64,000 nt of DNA, taken from positions 62,001 through 126,000 of the forward strand of contig NZ_VOSW01000009.1 of the NCBI RefSeq assembly GCF_009690905.1, read 5' to 3'. The DNA is from Paraburkholderia madseniana. Lineage in GTDB: Bacteria > Pseudomonadota > Gammaproteobacteria > Burkholderiales > Burkholderiaceae. Both the position numbers and the translations under genes were made by a program. Under the pieces are notes generated by a model that saw only the letters and a program-made list of their open reading frames with translations, was not told the DNA's origin and searched no databases. This document shows, in pieces, positions 25,460 through 35,562 of the stretch; positions within the stretch are counted from its first letter, which is position 1, and every line of letters begins with the position of its first letter.

Positions 25460-25651
25460 TCAGAATTCCACCACCGCAAACTCCGCCTTGCCTACATCGC
25501 ACAGCGGGCAGCGCCAGTCGTCCGGAATCGCGGCGAAGCGCGTGCCCGGGGCGATGCCTTCTTCGGGAAGGCCTTCTTCTTCGTTGTAGATCCAGCCGCA
25601 AATCAGGCAGACCCAGCTCTTATATTCAATCAGTTCAATTACTTCGCTCAC
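25460..25651 (-). CDS. Rubredoxin
   Basis: Small one-iron electron carrier with both CxxC knuckles (CLICGW and CPLCDVGK) and the conserved IYNEEEGLPEEGIAPGTRF between them. The GTG at 25651 gives a normal 63-residue protein and has AGAAGAG six to twelve bases upstream. ATG 25678 is an alternative that adds nine residues. It probably passes electrons to a hydroxylase or acts in oxidative stress, but no partner reductase is adjacent. Monocistronic. Confidence 0.9.
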   Translation of the reverse strand: MSEVIELIEYKSWVCLICGWIYNEEEGLPEEGIAPGTRFAAIPDDWRCPLCDVGKAEFAVVEF

Positions 25652-25976
25652 GACGTACTCTTCTTTGGTTCGGTGCATTGATCCGCCCAGTCTGCCCCTT
25701 TTTTGGGCATGGCGGCGACTCGCAATATTACCGGAATTTGTCAATTGGACAGATATTTACCCATGCGGCATCGTCGCAAAGCGCTTGAGACGTGTCCGGG
25801 CCCGCGTGACGGACCCGTCATACACAGCGTGTATGCTTTGATCCGCAGCTAGTCGTTTGGACAGGCGCGCCGGGCGCCTGGCATGCATTGCGACGATCGG
25901 CCTCAGGCGACTCGCGCCACGATCGACGCCTGCGTGGCCCGCGCATGACTCTTGTTTCCCAAAAAGGAGAAAAACG

Positions 25977-26378
25977 ATGTTCAAAAACAAATGGTTGGCC
26001 GGAACGGTGCTGGCCGGGTTGCTCGCGGTATCGGGCGCGGCGCAGGCCGCAGGCGTGTCTTTCGTGCAGCCGGCGGACGGCGCGACCGTCACCAATCCGG
26101 TGCACGTGGTGTTCGGTGTCGACGGCATGAAGATCGCGCCAGCCGGCACGATGACGGAAGGCACGGGCCATCATCATCTGCTGATCGACGGTAAGCCGCT
26201 TCCCAAGGGCGAAGTGATTCCCGCCACCGACAAATCGCTCCACTTCGGCAAAGGCCAGACCGAAACCGATCTGACGCTGCCGCCGGGCGACCATACGCTG
26301 GCGCTGCAATTCGGCGACGGCGCGCATCGTTCGTACGGGCCGGAGATGAGCAAAACCATCACGGTGCACGTGAAGTAA
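25977..26378 (+). CDS. DUF4399 periplasmic protein
   Basis: 133 residues with a clear Sec signal peptide (MFKNKWLAGTVLAGLLAVSG, cleavage after AAQA) and one DUF4399 domain. Visible family features are SFVQPADGATVTNPV, a Met/His-containing segment TEGTGHHHLLID and the end DHTLALQFGDGAHRSYGP. The His-rich loop suggests metal binding, but this is inference. AAAGGAGA precedes the ATG. Single gene, with a likely terminator 20 bases after the stop. Confidence 0.9.
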   Translation: MFKNKWLAGTVLAGLLAVSGAAQAAGVSFVQPADGATVTNPVHVVFGVDGMKIAPAGTMTEGTGHHHLLIDGKPLPKGEVIPATDKSLHFGKGQTETDLTLPPGDHTLALQFGDGAHRSYGPEMSKTITVHVK

Positions 26379-26397
26379 CGTGACAGGTGAGGCGGTT

Positions 26398-26436
26398 GGA
26401 CGAGCGCGAGCGCCGTCCGGCCGTATTTTTCTGTTT
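26398..26436 (+). terminator. Probable terminator after the DUF4399 gene
   Basis: GGACG / CGTCC stem with an 11-base loop, followed by GTATTTTTCTGTTTT. Confidence 0.5.
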
Positions 26437-26616
26437 TATCTCCTGGCTTGCGCAGGGCTTGAACGCAGTCGGATCCGGTCTGCATAGGGCTTGCGTACGG
26501 TTCCTCCCCATTTTGCAAGCCGGTCATTCGGCCTATCTCTTCCGGCATACAGGCACCTGCCCGCGCGCCCGGTACAATGAGCAGTTCCGACTCATCGCTG
26601 TCTTCTCCAATTCTCC

Positions 26617-28545
26617 ATGTCGCTTTACACCATTACCGGGGCCCAACTGGCGTTCGGTCACGTCGCGTTGCTCGATCACGCGGATTTCTCTCTCGAAGCG
26701 GGCGAGCGCGTTGGGCTGATCGGCCGTAACGGCGCGGGCAAGTCGTCGCTGCTGAAAATCGTCGCCGATCTGACCAAGCCGGACGACGGCCTCGTCACGC
26801 GCCAACAGGGCCTGACGTCGGTCTATGTGCCGCAAGAGCCGGAGTTCGATACGGATGACACAGTGTTCGAAGCGGTCGCTGCCGGTCTGACCCACGCCCG
26901 CGAGTTGCTGGATCAATACGACGCGGTCGCCAATCAGCTCGCAGACGAGCCGGAAGGCCCGGAGCACGACGCGCTGATGTCGCGCATGAACACGCTGCAG
27001 TCGGCGCTCGACCATTCGGACGCCTGGAACTGGAGCACGCGCGTGGCCACCACGCTGCAGCAGATCGGTCTGAATGGCGAGGCGCGAGTCGGTTCGCTGT
27101 CGGGCGGGATGCAAAAGCGCGTCGCGCTGGCGCGCGCGCTGGTTGTGCAGCCGGACGTGTTGCTGCTCGATGAGCCGACCAACCACCTCGACTTTGACGG
27201 CATCCGCTGGCTCGAGGAACTGCTGGTCTCGTTGCGCGCGGGCCTGCTCTTCATTACTCACGATCGCGCGTTTCTCGATCGTGTCGCCACGCGCATCGTC
27301 GAACTGGATCGCGGGCGTCTGCTGTCGTATCCGGGCAATTTCAGCGCCTATCAGACCAGGAAGGCGCAGCAGCTTGAAGTCGAGCAAGTGGAAGCGGCCA
27401 AGTTCGACAAGCTGCTTGCCCAGGAAGAAGTGTGGATTCGCAAGGGCGTGGAAGCGCGCCGTACGCGCAGCGTCGGCCGGATCGCGCGGCTTGTGCAGAT
27501 GCGCAATGAACGCGCCGAGCGCCGCAACGTGCAGGGCAACGTCAAGCTCGACGTGGGCCAAGGTGAGAAGTCCGGCAAGATCGTTGCCGAACTGACCGAC
27601 GTCACCAAACGCTACGGTTCGCGTACGGTGGTCGATACCTTCACGGCCACGGTCATGCGCGGCGACAAGATCGGCTTCGTCGGTCCGAACGGTGCGGGCA
27701 AGACCACGTTGCTGAAGATGATCCTCGGCGAGTTGCCGCCGGACGAAGGCACGGTGCGCATCGGCACCAATCTGCAGGTCGCGTACTTCGACCAGATGCG
27801 CGCGCAGCTCGATCTGGACAAGAGCCTGGCCGATACGATCAGCCCGGGTAGCGAGTGGGTCGAAGTCAACGGCCAGAAGAAGCACGTGATGAGCTATCTC
27901 GGTGACTTCCTGTTCGCGCCGGAACGCGCGCGTTCGCCGGTCAAGTCGCTGTCGGGCGGCGAGCGCAATCGCCTGCTGCTGGCGCGTCTGTTCGCGCGGC
28001 CGGCCAACGTGCTGGTGCTCGACGAACCGACCAACGACCTCGACATCCCGACGCTCGAACTGCTCGAAGAACTGCTGACCGAATACGACGGCACCGTGCT
28101 GCTGGTCAGCCACGATCGCGCGTTTCTGGATAACGTCGCGACTTCGGTGATCGCTTCGGAAGGCGCTGGCAAGTGGCGCGAGTACGTCGGCGGCTTTACC
28201 GACTGGCAGATTCAGCGCGACCGCTCGCAGCAGATGGCGCAGGAAGCGCAGAAAGAGGCAGCGAAGGAAGTGGCGTCGAAGGACGCTGGCGTGCCGGCTG
28301 GCCGTAATACGCAGCGCGCCGCGAAGATGTCGTTCAAGGAACAGCGCGAGCTTGAAGCGCTGCCGGCGCAGATCGCTGCGCTGGAAGCGGAGCAGAAAAC
28401 CATCGGCGCCCAACTCGAAGACGGTTCGGTCTTCGCGAAAGACGCTCAGGAAGGCACGCGCCTGACCGAGCGCTACGCCGCGATCGACGAGGAACTGCTG
28501 ATCGCACTGGAACGCTGGGACGAGCTGGAAAACAAGCGGAAGTGA
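26617..28545 (+). CDS. uup: ABC-F family ATPase Uup
   Basis: 642-residue soluble ATPase with two ABC domains and no membrane part. Domain 1 has Walker A GRNGAGKSS (around 37) and signature LSGGMQKRVALARAL; domain 2 has GPNGAGKTT and LSGGERNRLLLARLF, each followed by a DEPTNxLD Walker B. The C-terminal ~90 residues form the basic coiled coil typical of Uup (E. coli Uup is 635 residues), which binds DNA or ribosomes and affects transposon precise excision. Start at ATG 26617. Downstream 440 bases are non-coding before parE. Confidence 0.94.
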   Translation: MSLYTITGAQLAFGHVALLDHADFSLEAGERVGLIGRNGAGKSSLLKIVADLTKPDDGLVTRQQGLTSVYVPQEPEFDTDDTVFEAVAAGLTHARELLDQYDAVANQLADEPEGPEHDALMSRMNTLQSALDHSDAWNWSTRVATTLQQIGLNGEARVGSLSGGMQKRVALARALVVQPDVLLLDEPTNHLDFDGIRWLEELLVSLRAGLLFITHDRAFLDRVATRIVELDRGRLLSYPGNFSAYQTRKAQQLEVEQVEAAKFDKLLAQEEVWIRKGVEARRTRSVGRIARLVQMRNERAERRNVQGNVKLDVGQGEKSGKIVAELTDVTKRYGSRTVVDTFTATVMRGDKIGFVGPNGAGKTTLLKMILGELPPDEGTVRIGTNLQVAYFDQMRAQLDLDKSLADTISPGSEWVEVNGQKKHVMSYLGDFLFAPERARSPVKSLSGGERNRLLLARLFARPANVLVLDEPTNDLDIPTLELLEELLTEYDGTVLLVSHDRAFLDNVATSVIASEGAGKWREYVGGFTDWQIQRDRSQQMAQEAQKEAAKEVASKDAGVPAGRNTQRAAKMSFKEQRELEALPAQIAALEAEQKTIGAQLEDGSVFAKDAQEGTRLTERYAAIDEELLIALERWDELENKRK

Positions 28546-28924
28546 TGTGCGGGGACGGCGTGATCCGAGGTTGCGCCGAATTCATGCGGGGGGCGTGGCT
28601 GCGCAGCGGGCCCATCGTAATTTTCACGGTCCCGTAGTGGTCTCATCGCGGTCGCATAGTTGGCCGAAGCCGTGCGTCGCCCCTTATCCAAACGGCCAAT
28701 CCAGCACCACGTGAATTGCCGCCCGTATCGAAATCAGTAAAATACCCCGCGAACAGGCTTCCCCCGGCGTTCGCACCGGCTGGCCGTTGCCGGGCTGTGG
28801 AGCCCGCATCGAGCCGCCGTCGAGCGCGCCCATGGGAAGCCAGGCGATAAAACACGTTGCCCGCACTGCGGGCACCCCACCTAACCCCGTTGTTTCGTTT
28901 CGCTTTTTTTGAAAACTCAACGCA
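28546..28924. other. Intergenic region between uup and parE
   Basis: About 380 bases before the parE palindrome. It carries A/T-rich stretches near 28890-28920 (TTGTTTCGTTTCGC then a T-run) that may form the parE promoter. No convincing gene on either strand. Confidence 0.45.
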
Positions 28925-28959
28925 TTGTCCACGGACCTGTCCACAGGACCTGTGGACAA
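28925..28959. promoter_or_regulatory. DnaA-box-like cluster and perfect palindrome upstream of parE
   Basis: TTGTCCACG (28925-28933), CTGTCCACA (28937-28945) and TGTGGACAA on the opposite strand (28951-28959) each differ from TTATCCACA by one to two bases. The last two form a perfect 10-bp inverted repeat, TGTCCACAGG-A-CCTGTGGACA, 28 bases before the ATG. Confidence 0.5.
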
Positions 28960-28986
28960 CGATGAACCGACGCACCCGAGTCAACC

Positions 28987-30972
28987 ATGTCTACGAAAAA
29001 GCCAAACGCCGCGTATAGCGAAGCGTCGATCAAGGTGTTGAAGGGCCTGGAGCCGGTCAAGCAACGGCCCGGGATGTACACCCGCACCGAAAATCCGCTG
29101 CACATTATTCAGGAAGTTATCGACAACGCGTCGGACGAGGCCCTTGGCGGCCACGGCCGGCAAATCACGGTCACGCTGCATACGGACCATTCGGTCTCGG
29201 TCGAAGACGACGGCCGTGGCATTCCGTTCGGCCTGCATCCGGAAGAAGGCGTGCCGGTCGTCGAAATCGTTTTCACGCGCCTGCACGCGGGCGGCAAGTT
29301 CGATAAAGCCGCCGGCGGCGCCTACACGTTCTCGGGCGGCCTGCACGGCGTCGGCGTGTCGGTCACCAACGCGCTGTCCACCCGCCTCGACGTCACCGTG
29401 TGGCGCGACGGCAAAATCGCCGAATTGGGCTTTGCCAATGGCGACGTTGCGAAGCAACTCGAAGTGCGACCTGCAACAAAGGCAGACAAGAAGTCCGGCA
29501 CGCGCGTTACCGCATGGGCCAATCCGAAGTACTTCGATTCGCCGAACCTGCCGCTCGGCGAATTGCAGCGTCTACTGCGCTCGAAAGCGGTGCTGTTGCC
29601 GGGCGTCGAAGTTACGCTCATCAACGAGAAGACCGGCGAAACGCAAACCTGGAAATACGAAGACGGTCTGCGCGGCTATCTGCTCGAAGGCATGAACGGC
29701 AGCGATCTGCTGATCCCGCTGTTCGAAGGCGAGCGCTATGTCGAAAACTCGCGTGCGAGCGAAGAGACGTTTGCCGAAGGTGAGGGCGCGGCGTGGGTCG
29801 TCGCGTGGAGCGAAGAAGGCACGCTGATGCGCGAGTCGTACGTCAATCTGATTCCGACGCCTGCGGGCGGCACGCACGAATCCGGTTTGCGTGACGGTCT
29901 GTTCCAGGCGGTGAAGAGCTTTGTCGAGTTGCATAACCTGCAGCCGAAGGGCGTGAAGCTGCTGGCGGAAGACGTGTTTGCGCGCGTGTCGTTCGTGCTG
30001 TCGGCAAAGGTGCTCGATCCGCAATTCCAAGGGCAGATCAAGGAGCGCCTGAATAGCCGTGATGCGGTGAAGCTGGTGTCGTCGTTCTCGCGGCCGGCTT
30101 TGGAGCTGTGGCTGAACCAGCACGTCGAGCTCGGCAAGAAGCTCGCGGACCTCGTCATCAAACAGGCCCAGGCGCGTACGCGTGCCGGCCAGAAGGTCGA
30201 GAAACGCAAGAGCTCGGGCGTGGCAGTGCTGCCGGGCAAGCTGACCGATTGCGAATCGACGGAAATCGGCCGCAACGAACTGTTCCTCGTGGAGGGTGAC
30301 TCGGCGGGTGGCTCGGCAAAGATGGGCCGCGACAAGGAATATCAGGCGATCCTGCCGCTGCGCGGCAAGGTGCTGAACACGTGGGAAACGGAGCGCGACC
30401 GCCTGTTCGCCAACAACGAAGTGCACGACATTTCGGTGGCGATCGGCGTCGATCCGCATAGCCCGGACGACAAGGTCGATCTGTCGAATCTGCGTTACGG
30501 CAAGATCTGCATCTTGTCGGACGCTGACGTTGACGGTTCGCACATCCAGGTGTTGCTGCTCACGCTGTTCTTCAAGCATTTCCCGCAACTGATCGAACGC
30601 GGGCATGTGTGCGTGGCGCGTCCGCCGCTGTTCCGGGTCGATGCCCCCGCGCGCGGCAAGAAGCCGGCGCAGAAGCTCTATGCACTCGACGAAGGCGAAC
30701 TCGAAGCGATCCTCGACAAGCTGCGCAAAGACGGCGTACGCGACACGCAGTGGTCCATCAGCCGTTTCAAAGGCTTGGGCGAAATGAGCGCGGAGCAGTT
30801 GTGGGATACCACGATGAACCCCGACACGCGGCGCCTGACGCCGGTGGCACTCGGCGAACTCGACTATGACGCCACGGTCGCGCGTATGACGATGCTGATG
30901 GGCAAGGGCGAAGCGGCGTCGCGGCGCAGTTGGCTGGAAGAAAAGGGCAACGAAGTAGAAGCGGATATCTGA
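28987..30972 (+). CDS. parE: DNA topoisomerase IV subunit B
   Basis: 661-residue ATPase subunit that, with ParC, decatenates daughter chromosomes. The GHKL ATP-binding site shows NASDEALGG and DDGRGIPFG; the TOPRIM domain shows EGDSAGGSAKMGRD and DADVDGSH; and PLRGKVLNTWE links them. Length and the absence of a GyrB-type insertion fit ParE (E. coli 630). Its parC partner starts 67 bases downstream. A strong palindrome in the leader suggests dedicated control. Confidence 0.96.
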   Translation: MSTKKPNAAYSEASIKVLKGLEPVKQRPGMYTRTENPLHIIQEVIDNASDEALGGHGRQITVTLHTDHSVSVEDDGRGIPFGLHPEEGVPVVEIVFTRLHAGGKFDKAAGGAYTFSGGLHGVGVSVTNALSTRLDVTVWRDGKIAELGFANGDVAKQLEVRPATKADKKSGTRVTAWANPKYFDSPNLPLGELQRLLRSKAVLLPGVEVTLINEKTGETQTWKYEDGLRGYLLEGMNGSDLLIPLFEGERYVENSRASEETFAEGEGAAWVVAWSEEGTLMRESYVNLIPTPAGGTHESGLRDGLFQAVKSFVELHNLQPKGVKLLAEDVFARVSFVLSAKVLDPQFQGQIKERLNSRDAVKLVSSFSRPALELWLNQHVELGKKLADLVIKQAQARTRAGQKVEKRKSSGVAVLPGKLTDCESTEIGRNELFLVEGDSAGGSAKMGRDKEYQAILPLRGKVLNTWETERDRLFANNEVHDISVAIGVDPHSPDDKVDLSNLRYGKICILSDADVDGSHIQVLLLTLFFKHFPQLIERGHVCVARPPLFRVDAPARGKKPAQKLYALDEGELEAILDKLRKDGVRDTQWSISRFKGLGEMSAEQLWDTTMNPDTRRLTPVALGELDYDATVARMTMLMGKGEAASRRSWLEEKGNEVEADI

Positions 30973-31039
30973 GCGAGCGTTCTTAACAACGCTCTGCCTT
31001 CGCACGAAACTTCACGCCAAACACGGATACGGAATCTAG

Positions 31040-33364
<2,325 letters not shown>

Positions 33365-33663
33365 TCGTAGCTAGTAGTTGGCAGGTGGTAGATAGAAGTA
33401 GGTAGAGCAAGGCATGAACGAGGCGTGTGCTTTAAAGCGCAAACAGCAACAACGCGCACCTTGAAGCACACGCCGCGCGCAGCAAAAATCCGGGGTGCAG
33501 CGCCGTCGCGGTATCGGACGTGCTGCAATAACAACTACAAAGAATGTTAAGACGCTGCCAGTACATGGAACTGCACGCATAGCGCGCGGTCGAATGCGCT
33601 CAATAGCCGCTACCAATATCACTCGTCATAAGCGGTGTGGCGTCATCGGGAGAGGAAAACAAA
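33365..33663. other. Non-coding gap with an 11-bp inverted repeat
   Basis: After parC there is no gene for 299 bases. GGCGTGTGCTT (33422-33432) and AAGCACACGCC (33464-33474) pair perfectly around a 31-base loop; no T-run follows. Confidence 0.5.
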
Positions 33664-34122
33664 ATGAACAAGGCTGTCGAACTCGCACTCTTTTTGCATC
33701 TGCTCGCAGTCGCCGTGTGGGTGGGTGGGATGGTGTTCGCGCATTTCTGTCTGCGCCCGGCCATTGCCGATCTTTCGCCGCAACTGCGCTTGCCTTTGTG
33801 GGAATCGGTGTTCGGCCGCTTCTTCAACTGGGTCGCCGCAGCCGTGCTGGTGATTCTCCTCACTGGCGGCTTCCTGCTGATGCAATTCGGCGGTGGTCAC
33901 GCCACGTGGCCGTTGCATGCCATGGCTGGCCTCGGCATCGTGATGATGCTGATCTTCGGGCACATTCGTTTTGCCGTGTTCCCGCGCATTCGCCGTGCGG
34001 TGCAGGCGCAGAAGTGGCCGGATGGCGCGCAGGCGGTCGGTACGATCCGGCGTCTCGTGCTGGTGAACATCGTGCTGGGTGTGGTGACGATCGGTGTGGC
34101 GGTGTTGTCGCGCGGGTTCTGA
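33664..34122 (+). CDS. CopD-like integral membrane protein
   Basis: 152-residue inner-membrane protein with four hydrophobic segments. The first contains an His within ALFLHLLAVAVWVGGMVFAHFCL and a later helix contains WPLHAMAGLGIVMMLIFGHIRF; this pattern of membrane His and aromatic residues is seen in CopD/YkoY-type heme or copper-handling membrane proteins. GGGAGAGG precedes ATG 33664. It is convergent with chrA, nine bases away. The family call is moderate and function unproven. Confidence 0.75.
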   Translation: MNKAVELALFLHLLAVAVWVGGMVFAHFCLRPAIADLSPQLRLPLWESVFGRFFNWVAAAVLVILLTGGFLLMQFGGGHATWPLHAMAGLGIVMMLIFGHIRFAVFPRIRRAVQAQKWPDGAQAVGTIRRLVLVNIVLGVVTIGVAVLSRGF

Positions 34123-34131
34123 CGCGCCCGC

Positions 34132-35340
34132 CTACTGCATGGCGCCGTAGGCAAGCCACAACCCAAACACGACCGCCACGGTCCCGTACACCACATACAC
34201 CGGCACCTTGAGCTTTGCGAAGCACATGCCGGAGAACAGCGCCGTCACCAGATACACGGGTTGGAACGGCACATGCACTGCGATGCGCAGCACGGCCACC
34301 GCCAGAAACGCGGTGGTGACCGCGCGCAAGATCCGCATGCCGTGCTCGAAACGCGGATTGGCCTTCAACTGATGCAGATGCCGTTGCGCCAGCACGACGA
34401 GGCAGCCCGATGGCACAAAAAGCGCGAGCGTAGCAATCAGCGCGCCCACCCAGCCATCCACCAGATATCCGAAGAACGGCACCACATTCAACAGCGGTCC
34501 GGGCGACAACGGGGAGAGCGAAAACGCCAAGGTGAAGTCGTTATCCGACACGCCGATCGCCGGCGTGACGAACAATGTCTTAAGTACCGGCAACGCCGAG
34601 AAGCCGCCACCGAACAAGGTCATGCCCGCACCGGCCAGCCGCGGCCATAGCAGTGCCAGTTCATAGCGATGCGGCAACGGCAGGGCGAACAACACCAGCA
34701 ACACGCTCAATGCGGCCAGCATGTGCCAGTCGCCTCGACCGATCGACACCACGATGCGAGAATTGCGAACCGGGCTGACCAGCCAACCGGTGCCGAAGGC
34801 TGCGCCGAGCATCACCACATAGGCCGCGGGACTGCGTGCATAGAAGAGCGCCACGCAACCGATCCCCGCCGCGATCCATTCGAGTTTGCCGCGCACCAGC
34901 GCGCGCGTCTGTTTGTACCAGGTGATCGCGATCAGCGTGGCCAGCACCACGCTGAAGTGATTGAGCAAGGTTTGGGAAGCGGCGGCGTGCACGAGCGGCG
35001 TGCGATAGAAGATCGCGAATAGCGTCATCAGCACGAAAAAGGGCAGCACGCTTGCAACGCCCGCCACCCAGGCGCCGGCGCGTCCCCGCAGCGCATGTCC
35101 CAGTTGCACGGCGACATTGCAGCCCACCGGCCCAGGCACCATCCAGGCGAGCGCGATCAGATCGGAAAACGCCACGCGCGAGAGCCGACCCTCGCGTTCC
35201 ACGTAGTGGTTTTCGAGTTGCGCCATCAGCGCGAGACCGCCCCACGACAGCGCCGACAGGCCGAACACGACCCGGAACAGCGTCCATAGCGGTTCCCGTT
35301 TTCCTCGCCTGGCGGCATTCTGGCTCGTGATCGACTGCAT
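34132..35340 (-). CDS. chrA: Chromate transporter (two-domain ChrA)
   Basis: 402-residue membrane protein of the CHR family, with two homologous halves. The N-terminal half carries FGLSALSWGGLALMAQLEN and the family motif region MVPGPVGCNVAVQLG; the second half repeats it as LFGGGFSALPVLKTLF and SLSPLSPGPLLNVVPFFGYL. Members export chromate using the proton gradient. Start ATG 35340; no clear Shine-Dalgarno. No chrB regulator is adjacent. Confidence 0.9.
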   Translation of the reverse strand: MQSITSQNAARRGKREPLWTLFRVVFGLSALSWGGLALMAQLENHYVEREGRLSRVAFSDLIALAWMVPGPVGCNVAVQLGHALRGRAGAWVAGVASVLPFFVLMTLFAIFYRTPLVHAAASQTLLNHFSVVLATLIAITWYKQTRALVRGKLEWIAAGIGCVALFYARSPAAYVVMLGAAFGTGWLVSPVRNSRIVVSIGRGDWHMLAALSVLLVLFALPLPHRYELALLWPRLAGAGMTLFGGGFSALPVLKTLFVTPAIGVSDNDFTLAFSLSPLSPGPLLNVVPFFGYLVDGWVGALIATLALFVPSGCLVVLAQRHLHQLKANPRFEHGMRILRAVTTAFLAVAVLRIAVHVPFQPVYLVTALFSGMCFAKLKVPVYVVYGTVAVVFGLWLAYGAMQ

Positions 35341-35562
35341 GGCGACGCGGGCCCCCGCACGCGGGCGGCCCGCCCTCTGAGATCATCGTTTTGTGTGTAT
35401 TGGCGCGGCCAGCAGACAGCATCGCGCTGTGACGCAGTACAGCGTGAATGTAGCCGGTTTTGCGATGCAGCGGTTGGATAAGCGCGGGAGGTGCCGCACC
35501 TACGCTTATAGGCTGCATACGGCGCGCTTGTGCGTGACACGCGCGCCACCGCCGGGCAGCAT

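Noticed and set aside
26533..28413. Open minus-strand frame of over 600 codons opposite uup
   Set aside because: Shadow of the high-GC3 uup gene; Arg/His/Gln-rich, no family motif. The same applies to the long antisense frames opposite parE, parC, htpG, otsA and the Dcm gene.
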